Part shown: positions 1-11,281 of the stretch, piece after piece
How positions within the stretch are numbered: the stretch's first letter is position 1
How the letters are laid out: the number at the start of each line of letters is the position of its first letter
Assembly: GCA_026724425.1 (NCBI GenBank)
Contig: JAIUCV010000228.1
Coordinates: forward strand, 992,001 to 1,056,000
Origin: Erythrophleum ivorense
Taxonomy: Eukaryota > Streptophyta > Magnoliopsida > Fabales > Fabaceae
Length of the DNA: 64,000 nucleotides
Direction: 5' to 3'
Position numbers and translations under genes: made by a program
The notes under the pieces: model-generated
Told to the model about the DNA's origin: nothing
The model's input: the letters and a program-made list of their open reading frames with translations, nothing else
Database searches by the model: none

Positions 1-1814
1 AATTTCTCCGTAAACGTCAAAAATTGGCCAAATATAAAAGGAAGTCCTCGAAATAGAAGGAATTTGGGCCAACTAAAATTATGATAAAATTTTAAATAAT
101 AGAAAATGAGGATTTGAGCCTTAAGTTGTCTAGAAAATGGGGTCGGAGTGATTCGAAAAAATTTATCGAAAGGCCAGTGGCATTTTCATAAATAAGTGAA
201 ACATACAAGATGACTTTTTAAATGAAATTTTTGAGTCCTTTGGGGCTCTCAGAGGCCCTAAAAACTATGGGAAGCCCTAGAACCAATAAAGACCATCTGG
301 TGTAATTTTTATAATGTCAGTTGACTCGACTTTGACCGATTTGTTTGAGAGGGTTTTAGCTCCGATTTGAGTAATTCCAAAGGCATTTTATTAAATTGGG
401 AACCTATTTGTTATGATGGAAAAGACGGTTCTAAAAAAGGAGCTAAAATGAAGGAGAGACAAAAATGCAAAGAATGAAGGGCAAAATGGGAATTATCATA
501 ATTCTTAAAGCTTCTTGAACTCTCTCTATTTCTCACGTTTCTTCTCCTTTATTTGGTCGACTTTCTTGCTGCCCCAAGACAGAAAAACATTCTGCTCTTC
601 TAGGCGCCCCAAGAAAAGAAGAAAAGGGAGAGAAAATTCAAGCCAAAGGTCAGGAAATTTCTTAGTTTTTCATGCTTCACCTTGGCTAACCTCTTCTTCC
701 CTTTTTCCTTTTTCTTCTCCATGATTTTTCTGAAGTTTTGAGGGCTGTTTTGAAGGAAGAACATAGGGGAAATTTCGAAAATCAAGTAAGGAGGCCAAAG
801 AAGGCAAAGAGCAAGCAAAGAAAAGCAAGAAAACAAGGTAAAACTTCCATTCTTTGGTAGTTTCTTCCTCCCCCTTCCTCTTGCACGAATTTGGCCACCA
901 TGAGCCCAATTCTTAGGGGCTGTTTTCTGTCCAATTCATGGAGGGATTAGATGTTTTAGGTGGCAAGGATTAAGAATGAACTAATAGAATCAAGAAAGGA
1001 GCATTAGCAAACAAGATGGAATCATTAGGGATGCAAATGCTCCCTTACAAATATGATTTTATATGAATTTTTTTAGGCTTAATTGAATGTTAAAACATGC
1101 TCCTAAGATCCCTAAGAGGCTCCCCACATGCTTCCTCCTTCAAGAAAACAAAAAGAACTCCATGGAAGGCCAATGCACCCATAGTCTCGGCCTAAGCAAG
1201 TTCACCTAGGTAGGGAGAGTTTCAAATTTTTCTAAGGCCATTTTTAAGTCATATATGGTGAATGAATATAAAAGGAGGCCTTGGAAAATATTTAGAACTC
1301 GAGGAAAATATTTAGAAGCAACATGGTACTAGGCCCTTTGTTTTAATGGTGTGGTGGCTCCAAGAGGTTTAAAAGGAGTCAAGAATCATAATTGAGAGGA
1401 AAGAATGAAGCCTAGAAGTTATTTGAGGAGTGTTGCTTCATTAGGCACCATTATGGACCATAATGAAGCTTATAGAGTAATCTAGGGCTTAAGCAAATTG
1501 TATAGCTTTAGAATGTATTTCAAGAACCTAATTGGCTCCCATAAATTGTATCTAGGCCAAGAGGAACCTTCCCCACACTTTTGTGGTTGTGTGGCCGAAA
1601 AGAGGAGCTTAAATTCAAAGGGAAAAGTGTGTGAATTGGTGCAAGGTAGCTCTCTCCACTTTCTCTCATGCATGGATGTGTGTTTAGCTTATTTTAAAAT
1701 GTGTGTATGTGTATTTTTAAGTTATGAAAATATGCTAGCATGCCTTTATATGCTATGATCCTTGATGCCATGTTATGTTTTCTAATGAGTGCATGATGTT
1801 TGTATGAGTTTACT

Positions 1815-2020
1815 TGAGTGTGGAGAGGCCAATAACTCTTCCTTTTAGTGAGGATGATCCAAGAACCCTTGAGCTTGGTTGAGACAAAGCAAAGAGTCTA
1901 CCAAAAGCAAAGTGGGCTCCCAAGAGTATGGTTGAGTCCAAAGTGCTCAAGAAATGGGTGAGGCAAGTCCAAAACCCATGAGGAGAAGTATGAGGCCAAT
2001 CCAAACACTTAGTGAGCTCT
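1815..2020 (+). repeat. Internal minisatellite of LTR A1
   Basis: Loose tandem array of units of about 33-36 bp containing GTGAGG and CCAAGAACCC or CCAAAA-type segments. The same array lies at the equivalent place in most full family A copies, so it belongs to the LTR and is not a local expansion. Confidence 0.6.
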
Positions 2021-4130
2021 TAAATGATTTGTATGAGTTGCTCACATGTCAAGTTTTCTTTTAAAATGTCCATAGCTTTTATTTTTCCATGCATGCATTT
2101 GTAAAGCTTGCTTTGCACATATTATGTATGATCGAATGGGAGATGAGCTATTAGGATTCTTTGAATCTCATCCCTTCCTCTCCAATGATCTAATATGCTA
2201 GGTGAACCAAGTAATTATAGTGAAGGGAGCTAACAACCATGAAGAGCAAAGATTAATAACCTTATGTCTTGTTTTATCTATTTTGGAACCATAATGATGT
2301 TGTATATGTATTGTGAACCTTGAGACATGTATAAAGATGCTACTACGTGATGTTTATAGCTATGGATATGATGTATGAGTTATAAAATACAATTTGAGTA
2401 TCTAAAGCCCAAATATGCAATGCGGAAGTATGAAGTAAATGTGCATAAGTGTGGGTTGAATGGCCAAAATGAGATGCATGAGATTTGGGACCATTTGGAC
2501 AGCTCATACAAGTCTCAAATGTACTTTTAGTGTAACACCCCAAAATTAATTAAGGTGTTAATAATGTATTTGGACTAATTAAGAATAATTATTATAGAAT
2601 AATTGGATAAGCAATATGAACGAGAATTTATAGAGAGATAATATAGGTTCAAGATTTCATTTGGGTTAAAGCTTAATTTGGGCCCAAAATCGATTTAAAT
2701 AAGTCATGGGTAAGGATTTATGGAGGCCCAATGATTTTGGGTGCAAGCCCAACTCCTTATCATGAAATTTGGGCCAAGAGAGAGATCACCTAATAATAAC
2801 CCAATTTGATTTAGTGGAATGGAGGCCTAAGACCCAATTTACATGAGCCCTTATAGTTAGCCCAACACACATTATGCAGACCTAAGTTAGGTTGACTCTT
2901 GGAACTTGGCCTAACCCATCAAATTTCTGCAGCCCAAGTTATGAAATAGGGCCCAACAAGAATGAAAATCTGAACCCACAAAGAGTTGGGCCATTGGGTC
3001 AGCAGGTTTCACTTAAACTTAAAATGTTCTGCGGCCCACCTCACTAAACAAAGGCCCAATAAGCACACATCTGAACCTAAGTGGATTTTGGGCTTTAGGG
3101 TTGACCCAAACCCATCTAAAACCCTAACTTACTCAGCCACTTACCCTCTATTCTGCAGACCAACTCAATCTTAGACAAAGGAGAACTCCATTTTCGCATA
3201 GGAAGAGAGGAGGCTAAGGTTTTCTGCATTCCTCCACCATTTCTCACTTCTAGAGGATGATTTAGCCAAGGTGAGTTATATATAACTTGACCCTCTCATC
3301 CTCCTCTTCATTTTGGTCCGATTAATTTTTGGGTTTGAGCATTTTCATCTTCTTCTCAAATCTGAAATTAAGTGTTGGGTGATTGCTTGCAAGATTTTCG
3401 GAGTTGGAGGTTAGAGGGATGATTAGGTGAGCATTTTTTCACACCTACACTTTACATACACTATAACTTACCATATGAAAGGATCTTGTACTATTAACAG
3501 AAGACCCTATTGACAAGGTCTTACATTTTACAAGGCGAAATCCAAGATCCTGTCGACAAGGTCTTTAATTTCCTTAGTGTGGAGTCCAAAATCCTGTCAA
3601 CAAGATCTTAGACCTAAAATAAATAATTGTCATACCTAGACAACCTTCATCATTTTCACAAGAAAACCATAAGTTGATGATGCTAATGTGCTAGAACTAA
3701 TCCCATGGTTATCAAAATCAATTTCATGTAATGCAAACATAGGAGTTTACTTGTACCGGGAGTTCGGTAGCCCTAATAAACATCACAGTTAACTTACGGT
3801 AGATATCTCATGTATGATATTTATACAAATCAAAAGAGAGATTAATACTACAATGTTACATTCTCACTGGAGTCAAACTTTACATTCAACTCTTGTTCAA
3901 AGGATTCACAAGACCAATTACAGACAATATGTAATTTATGGGTCAGTTTGTTCGTTCTCTATTTGTCTGGCTCCATTCGTAGCATAGCTAATACCTGTAA
4001 AATAGTCAATTTATGGTGAGATAAAATCTCAATAGCTAACAATGTACTCAAGAAACACATATATAATTATAGCACGGATTACTATCCAGGATACATTAGA
4101 TGCATACTTCGGTGTCGGAGCATGTAATAT

Positions 4131-4337
4131 CTAGGTAGCAGCATGTTCTCATTCGTTAAGCTACGTAGCAACATTTTCTTATCGTTAGGCTACGTAGCAG
4201 CACATTCTCATTCGTTAGGCTATGTAGCAGCATTTTCTTATCGTTAGGCTACATAGCAGCACATGCTCATTCGTTAGGCTATGTAGCAGCATTTTCTTAT
4301 CGTTAGGCTACATAGCAGCATATTTTCATTCATTAGG
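4131..4337. repeat. Minisatellite with alternating 30- and 29-bp units
   Basis: Seven consecutive units, each built on CTACGTAGCAGCA...CGTTAGG. Odd units are 30 bp (...TCATTCGTTAGG) and even units 29 bp (...CTTATCGTTAGG), so the real period is a 59-bp dimer repeated about 3.5 times. It lies within the inverted D-like block. Confidence 0.9.
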
Positions 4338-5580
4338 CTACCTTGCTTCGGTTATTGGCCAATAACAGCAATCTGGTACTCATAAAGAGTCATATTAGTA
4401 GATATACATGCAACCAAACACAGCATAGGGACTTCGGGATTTCATCCAGTGCATTAACATAAATAACAAAGTGAGTACAGTGTTAACTACCTGTTTCGTC
4501 ACTGTCGTTTGTCACGTTATTCCTTAGCCCTGGTTGTCCCAATGGCCTTCCTAAATTTCAATCATGCATTATACTAATTAAGAATGAGTCATGGTTAATA
4601 TTTACATTGCAATTAAATTACTAATCCCCCCATACGAAATTCCTAAATCCCTTTTGCTAATTAATTATTGGAATTCCTAATTGTAAACAATCACATCTTC
4701 ATTTTCTTTTCCTTCTCATAATTAGTTATTGTCTAAGTTATCCATGTGTGATCCAGTGCTATAAAACTAAATTCTTAGCCCTTATTTTCAAGTTGGATTC
4801 TTACATTTTCCATGCAAAGTCACACTACACGGCAAAAGAATGAAAACTACCACAGTCTCAATTGAATTACATTTTCGGACCTGTTTTTGTGAAATTTCTT
4901 TCCTCCACTAAATAACCTCCAAAAATCATAAAAATTGGCAGAGTGACCCCTCATCATGTTAATTATAAGCCACAGAAACAGTTTTCAAGAATTCCCAGGG
5001 AAAGCCCCTAAACTCCTACTGTTTTGGTCACTACCTCAGTTGAGCTCGTTGTACACTGCCCTTGCTGTTTCTGGCTTTGTTATCCTACCAAATGAACCCC
5101 GAAAATTCTAAGACTTTGTAAACCTGACGTGATACGTCTTAGCTACCTCCCCACAAATTTTCATGCACTAATTCCTTCGTTTACCCATTTAACAAAATTC
5201 TTTATGAAATCAGCCTCAGGCTGTCCCGTACAGAAGCCAAATTGAATTAGTGGGTTGTTTCTCTAATTTACCTACTTCCAAAAATTATGTAATTCTCCAG
5301 ATTTCAAGTATAAGGGATGGGCAACCTGTTATAAAAATTTTGGCTTCAAAATCCTTTTCCAACTAATTCTACAAGGCCAAAACATCCCAGTCCAGAACAA
5401 GGGAGCAACTTGGAGCTTACCTCTTTTTGGAGTCCTTGTACTTCGGTTTTTCCTTCTCTTCTCTTCTCTCCTATGGCTGTCCGAAATTCCTTCCTTCCTT
5501 CCACTATTTCCTTCCGCCTAAAATTAGTTAAAGTGAAGGGTAATTAATGCAATGGACAGCTCCTGCTTCCCACCGCTATT

Positions 5581-5896
5581 AGGTGGCATGAAGGCAGATT
5601 ACAATTTCATGACTCAGTGCAAGTGGCTAGGTGGCAGCAGCTATGTATCTTACTCTCATGTAATCTATATATATATTAAAGCAATATTTAACTCCCACTA
5701 TCACAGCACAGACGGCACCAGCAAATCACAATTTAATTAGGTGTCATGAAGGCAAATCATCATTCCATGAATCGGTGCATGTGCTAGGTGGCAGCAGATG
5801 TGTCTTGCTCTCATTTAATCTATATATATATATTAAAAGCACTACTTAGCTCCTGCTGTCAAACCAAATACGGCATTAGCAAATCATAATTTAATA
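5581..5896. repeat. Two-copy 158-bp tandem repeat with TA-rich core
   Basis: Unit 1 (5581-5738) and unit 2 (5739-5896) both start AGGTG.CATGAAGGCA, contain CTAGGTGGCAGCAG, then a TATATATATATTA run, and end GCAAATCA.AATTTAAT. They are clearly similar but diverged. The TA run in each could act as a TATA box; nothing shows that it does. Confidence 0.8.
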
Positions 5897-7804
5897 TACA
5901 TATTATGAAAGTGGGTGGTGCAAGTATGAGGTGTCCTAATCTTAGATTACTTAAACCATTCATTTCATGCACCCTTCCTTTCTAGCTCCACCACGGCTGA
6001 ATATATTTCCTTAATGCAATCAAACATCATCTACCACATATACTCACACACCTTACACATGGAAGCACGAGGTGGCATTTGGTAAATTCCCACATCCAAG
6101 GAAGAAGCAAGCCGTGGTCAATTAGTATCTATATATATTTACATCACTTCCATCTAATACATAAATTGTGTATGATGCCTAATTCTCATAACTAAACATA
6201 ATGCCAAGTGACCGAGTGAATGCTTATGCTCTTGTGTGGTAATGGTGTCAAATGGGTGTAATTAAAATAATTAAAATCCTTTCTTTCCATGCTATTTAAC
6301 TGAGTGGACTGATATGGGTTATGTTATCACTTACAGGAAGTTCAGAATGTGACACATTTCCCTTCCATTTTGTGGATCACTTTGCTGGAAAATGCCCCAA
6401 GGATGTATTATCATAATGGGTTCTGTTATTGTGTGAAATTACAAGGAGATAATGGTGGAAAACCTAATTTTCTGGGCTTGATGATTGAAATGCGAATTTG
6501 GGTGAGTCCATGGTGGATTTTCGGAGGTGAGGCTATGGCTATTGTTAAGTGAGTATCTCCTTTCCATTTTGATGCATTTTCTGTTAGTTTGAGACCCTAA
6601 TAGTTTACCTATGATATGGGCTTTGGTTTCATGTGAAATTACCCAGAAATTGGAGTGAAGTATGGCAATTTCTGGTGTGGGAAAGTGGGAATCCGAAATT
6701 AAATCCCTTGGTAATTAGGTGAATAACCTCTAGTCTGTCATTAGTAGTTCAACTTTTTGGATATTTGATTGTGATTAGAAATGATGATAATTATGCTTGT
6801 TATAGGCTTGGTGTGCATTTGGATTATTATAGTAGCTAGGGGAAGAGTAATTGGCTTCATTGAGGTAACTGGGGTTATTTTTCTAATTCCATATACATGC
6901 TCATGTTAATCTGCTATTTGTTATACATGTTTGATTTTGAAATGCTAAATGTCTGGTTGACTACTTGATTGTTATTGTAATTGGACCTTGTGAGTTCATG
7001 GTGGAGCTGTGGTGCAGCTGCCACCCGTGCATGTGCTTCGATCGGGCACTGGGTTGTGATCAGACCCCGATGCACTGAGCCCTGGTTGTGCTCATTATGG
7101 AGTAGGTGCCGTGGACAGACCTCTCCCGGTGTTATTGGCCATTAACATGTGTATGATTGCTGGTATGGGACAGTAGTCATTGGTAGTTCAACTAGTTCAT
7201 TTGCGAATTAAATTGATGATTCTGATATTGATGACATGAAATTGCATTGGATTGATTGACTTGTACATGTATATGGAATCTGCCCTTTTGTTACTGAGAT
7301 TGTATATCTCACCCCGTTGTGGGCTAACATTTTCAGGGACCGGACCTCTTAGTGGCAAGGAGAAAATTAATGGAAGATCATTAAATGGTTTGGTAGCACA
7401 TAGGTTTGGGAGCTTTGACAAAATGTAATGTAACTAGTTTACAAGTTTTATACCATTGTTGCATTGTATCATGAATTGCCAAGTGTAGAAGTTGTATTTA
7501 GTTAACATAGAATGTAATCCCATGATATGTTCCTTATACACTTGACTATTAATGCAAGAAATACCCAATGAAATATGATTGAATGACCATTGTGGGAGAT
7601 TTACAATTTGCTGACGTAAAATCCTATAGATGAGTAGGAAAATCCACATCTAAATGCTAAAAGGGTAATGATAGATTAGTTGGGTAATTAAGGTACATAA
7701 TTACCACTAAAGTTGCATAAATTAAGGTAGAATGACCCTAGAGTGATATTGGGGGGGGAATTGTAGAGCATAAGATGAAATCTTGGGAGTTGTAGGAACA
7801 GAAG

Positions 7805-8105
7805 GGAATTGGCCGCAGCCAATATTTAATTGGCCTAGGCCAAATGGTAACAGAGAAGAATTGGCTGCGGCCAACATTTAATTGGCCTCGGCCAAATATG
7901 GCGAACCTGCCAGGGAAGAAAACAGAGAGCAATTGGTCGCGGTGAATAGTGATGTTAGCCGCAGCTAAGCCTGAGAGGAAGATTTGGGGGTGTTCCAGAG
8001 GGTATTTGGCCGCGGCTAAATGTGAAAATTTTGTGAAGACGTAAGGAGTTGAACCGAGAGTAATTGGCCGCGGCGCAAGTGAATTTAGCCGCGGCGAAAG
8101 TGCTC
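7805..8105. repeat. GC-rich dyad array in D1
   Basis: About nine imperfect palindromes based on TTGGCCGCGGCCAA (variants TTGGCCTAGGCCAA, TTGGCTGCGGCCAA, TAGCCGCGGC) lie 15-50 bp apart in otherwise AT-rich DNA. They all match one dyad scheme, and D3 has a decayed version at about 62125-62625. A 127-residue open frame crosses it on the minus strand (7738-8121), but its composition follows the repeats and it is not proposed as a gene. Confidence 0.75.
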
Positions 8106-9474
8106 TATTTCTCATATTCACCTAGAAACCTTAGTTTCTCTTAAGGTAATGCTATGAAATGATTTAGAAACACTTGTAGGAGGATTTTATGAGTTGGAAA
8201 TGATGGATGGGAGAATCAAAGGCTCCTCATTAATAATTAAATTCACTCACGCATTCGAATAATTGTGGTTGTCTAGCTAATGACCCTAGCAACATTAAGG
8301 TTTCAAATTCCCTCACTTGTTTTTGATGTAATTAATTTTAATGACTTCAAACCTTGATATATGATTATTAATCATGTACTTAACCTTAATTACTATAATT
8401 GGAAGTTAGGGTCATTACATTTAGACTTACCCAAAAGGTGCCACAACCAAGGGAAGGCCATTTGTCAAATTTGGTACCTTATGTGGAGCCAAATTTGACC
8501 ATAATAGAACCGTATATCACTTTTTAACCAAATGAGTGAGTCTTGATCTAATATTTGGCATGCTAATAGGTCTCATTGAGAGATTTTTGGGAAGCTAAAT
8601 ATCATAATTTTTAGAGGTCTACAGAATATTTGATGATTTTTCAAAGTTGGCAAAATTTACAGAAATGGTCTGATTCACTATTACAATAGTCCGAAATTGT
8701 TTTCTGTCACATAAGACTCAAATGATGTCCAATTGCCATGAAATTTTATACAGAGAAACTATGAAATCACAGTGACTCGTGCCAACTAGAATCACCTCAT
8801 TTGGAGTCTAGAGAGGAAGATATGAATTTTTGAAGTTTCTGTCCAGTATCAGCAATCTTGCCCGACCAGAAGTACTGTTCCATCAAATTCTGAGGCCTGG
8901 GCTTGATGAAATGATCTAGAGAAATTTTTTCTCTTTATCTGACATCCACATCTTTTTAGATTGATATCATTTGCATGGATTGGAGTTTCTTAAAATTAAT
9001 TGGACATTTTTGAAGTTCATATCAGTAAACTGTGACAGCATCAGGACCCAGTCCGACCTCCAGACTATTTTGCATGTCAAACGCTCTGTGTGTGGGATGT
9101 TATAACTTGTACATATTTTTATCATAAATTAGATATCCCAATATTTCCAGAATGGCTGAGATTTCATGATTTTGATTTTTCTAAATTTAGTTATGATTTT
9201 CCAAAATTTGCCCAGAAAAGAGGCCAATTCTGGCTGAGAATGAAACCCCATGTTTCACCTTCCAATTCGGTTTCCATGAGTTGTAATGGTGTAATTAAAT
9301 ATGAGGATGTATAGCATGAGCTCACATGGTCCACGTGACACTGAAATGAATTTTTAATCATGATGCAACGCAAAAAAGTGTGCTATCTTAATAGAATTTC
9401 TCACTTCCTTCTTACTATATATCACATGAACATGTAAAGGATGATAGATATGAGCTAGGAATTATGGTGTTGAA

Positions 9475-10340
9475 CTTTCCCATGTGCTCATTTTGCACCC
9501 CATATGAGACATAAAAATAACCATTTTGCAACCTAATGTGAAAATCTAACCAAATGAAAGAATTTTCTCATAAAATTTGGCATGCATATAGATTTCATCT
9601 AGATCTTTTTGGAAAGATAAAGACCAGATTATTTGGAGCTCTGTGAAATTAATTATGATTTTTCAAAGTTGCCATTTTTTTGCTAAACTAGTATAAGCAC
9701 TATTCATATGGTTAGTTTCTTGTGTTGTGTCATTTGAAAGCCAAATGGTGTCCAATGCTCATGATATTTTATAGGTATAAACTAGACATTATAAGATTTC
9801 AATAGCCAATGAGATAACCCCAATTGGACATCTGAGTAGAGAGATATGAATTTTTGAAGCTGAAGGATAGTACTAGTAATGACATGCGATCTTTGTTACT
9901 GTTCCATCGATTTCCAATGGCTAGACGTCCCTGTTGTGATCTGGAATTATTTTTATCATAAAGTAGACATCTGTAGCTTTCTAGAATGGTATAGTATGCT
10001 TGATTTTAAGTTTTCTAGAATTCATTATGATTTTTTCAAAATTCATGATAAAAGACTAGAATTTCAGTCCGAGGCAACACACATTATTTTCATGCATATA
10101 CTTCATTAGCTCGAGTTCTAGGCCACTTCTTGAGGTGGTTATGAGTTGTATTTGTGTATTTAAATATGAGAATGAGATGGATGACTTTATATGGTCCATG
10201 GGACATAGAATGAAAAATTTATACACGATGTAATGCAATTAAATTGAATATTTTTAAGGACTTTTCTTGAGAATTCTATGTAATCCATGGAAACAAGCCT
10301 AAAAATGATATGAGATGAATTATATAAATATGGTGTTATA
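9475..10340 (+). mobile_element. 3' fragment A2 of a family A LTR
   Basis: Immediately after the end of A1, the family A sequence starts again from an internal point (CATTTTGCACCCCATATGAGAC) and runs to a second family A 3' end at 10340 (GGTGTTATA, decayed GTGTTACA). The simplest reading is that A2 is the resumed host copy into which A1 inserted, with its left part outside the window. The next five bases, GAATT, would be its TSD. Confidence 0.65.
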
Positions 10341-10899
10341 GAATTAATGGGTAAAAATATAAAAAATATGTGAATTATCAAATTCCCTCACACTTGGACT
10401 TTTGCACTCTTGGGCAGAAAGAATTAAGACTCAAAGAAAAGGCTAATGGGAAAACATGAAATATGGAAATCTGTAAGCCACTAGCACAGGGAAAATCATA
10501 GCAAATCAATATCTCAACTCTCCAAATCATATCACTTGCATCAATGCAACAAGTACCATGGCAATATACTTAACAAAAATGAAATGCAATAATAATCCCT
10601 CACATGGATTAGTATTTGCCACTCTACTCTCTAGCGTTTATGATGAAGTGTTTACTCTCAAATTTCAACCTATCCTACTTTACTACCATATGCTTGGCTA
10701 TTATCTACATCTCTACCACTCAAAATCAAATGTCAATGTATGAATCATAAGGTTTTTATTATAGTTGTAATGTAGGCCAAGGAAAGAAGCAAGTGGTAAA
10801 CAAAAGAATGGGAACAATTTAAGAAGCAAAGTGGAAACTTAAAAATCATCAAGAGCATCAAGAGAGGATGTAGAATGGAAAGTGCATTTCAAGGCCTTA
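10341..10899. other. Unassigned repeat-like spacer
   Basis: 559 bp of AT-rich sequence that does not match the LTR families seen elsewhere here. It contains CCCTCACACTTGGACTTTTGCACTC, wording typical of non-coding internal regions of plant retrotransposons, but I could not assign it. A 61-residue open frame at 10558-10743 shows no recognisable domain. Confidence 0.4.
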
Positions 10900-11178
10900 T
10901 GTAATATCCGATTCTCTTAAAAATGCTTGAAACGAATCAATTATAAAAGGAAGTCCCCTAAATAGAAAGATTTAAGGCCAAATAAAATTAGGACAATAAT
11001 CTAAAATATTAAAAATGAGGATACAAGGCTTAAGATGCCTGAAAAATAGAGCTAGAGTAGTTAAATAAAATTAAATGAAAACCAGTGGTAATTTCACAAT
11101 TTTAGGCACTTTTTGGAAAACTCAAAGGAAAGATTCTTGAATGGAAAAATTGAATTTCTTGAGGTACTTAGAGACTTT
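10900..11178 (+). mobile_element. 5' fragment A3 of a family A LTR
   Basis: Starts TGTAATATCCGATTC, the family A 5' terminus, and follows the family for about 279 bp up to CTTAGAGACTTTAAA, where it stops abruptly. What follows is the 3' end of an inverted family A copy (A4). The 5 bp before it (CCTTA) do not match the sequence after A4, so A3 and A4 together are not a simple insertion. Confidence 0.75.
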
Positions 11179-11281
11179 AAATATGCAAGCTTGCCAAGGA
11201 AAATTATTTATATAGCTCATCTCATATCATTTCTAGGTTCACTTCCTTGAAATATGCAAGCTTGCCAAGGAAAATTATTTA
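11179..11281. repeat. Exact 32-bp direct repeat at an inversion junction
   Basis: The same 32 bp (beginning AAATATGCAAGCTTGCC, ending AAATTATTTA) occur at 11179-11210 and 11250-11281, 71 bp apart. The second copy fits the family A sequence of A4; the first sits exactly at the A3/A4 junction as filler. This is the pattern left by template switching during repair. Confidence 0.85.

Larger units (their letters stand above)
3486..6335 (-). mobile_element. Inverted family D-like LTR inside D1
   Basis: Read on the minus strand this block shows D-like LTR landmarks: a GAGATTTTATCTCACC motif (4015-4035), a TTATTGGCCAATAACCG segment near 4355, and an untranslated-leader-like stretch ending in a splice-donor-like AGAGGTAAGC near 5420. 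The right end CACTTACA at 6335 would be TGTAAGTG in sense. The left end was not located, and no TSD was found, so both limits are approximate. Confidence 0.45.
2531..8419 (+). mobile_element. Element D1 (composite family D insertion)
   Basis: Begins TGTAACACCCC and ends GGGTCATTACA, with a perfect 5-bp TSD TTTAG on both sides (2526-2530, 8420-8424). LTR A1 reads continuously across the pair. The left arm (2531 to about 3485) and right arm (about 6336-8419) are plus-oriented. About 3300-3485 resembles about 6440-6620, so the arms partly repeat each other. The middle is an inverted family D-like block. The right arm shares its order of landmarks with D3 at the right edge: an ACTGAGATT...ATCTCACCCC motif near 7292, GATCGGGCACTGGGTTGTGATCAG near 7040, and a GC-rich dyad block. 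No protein domain was found. It could be a non-autonomous element with two damaged LTRs or a long LTR carrying an inverted insert; I could not decide which. Confidence 0.7.
1..9474 (+). mobile_element. Solo LTR A1, family A, interrupted by D1
   Basis: The window opens a few tens of bases inside the 5' end of a family A LTR; the first 60 bases match positions about 30-60 of the other copies. The LTR occupies 1-2530 and 8425-9474. D1 sits between them, flanked by TSD TTTAG at 2526-2530 and 8420-8424. The 3' end reads GGTGTTGAA, a decayed form of the family end GTGTTACA. Without D1 the copy is about 3.6 kb, the normal family A length. No coding capacity was seen. It is followed directly by a second family A 3' end, so A1 probably sits inside another plus-oriented A copy; its left TSD would lie outside the window. 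Confidence 0.8.

Noticed and set aside
7738..8121. 127-residue open frame on the minus strand
   Set aside because: It lies across the GC-dyad array of D1; its residues mirror the repeats and the matching region of D3 is not open.
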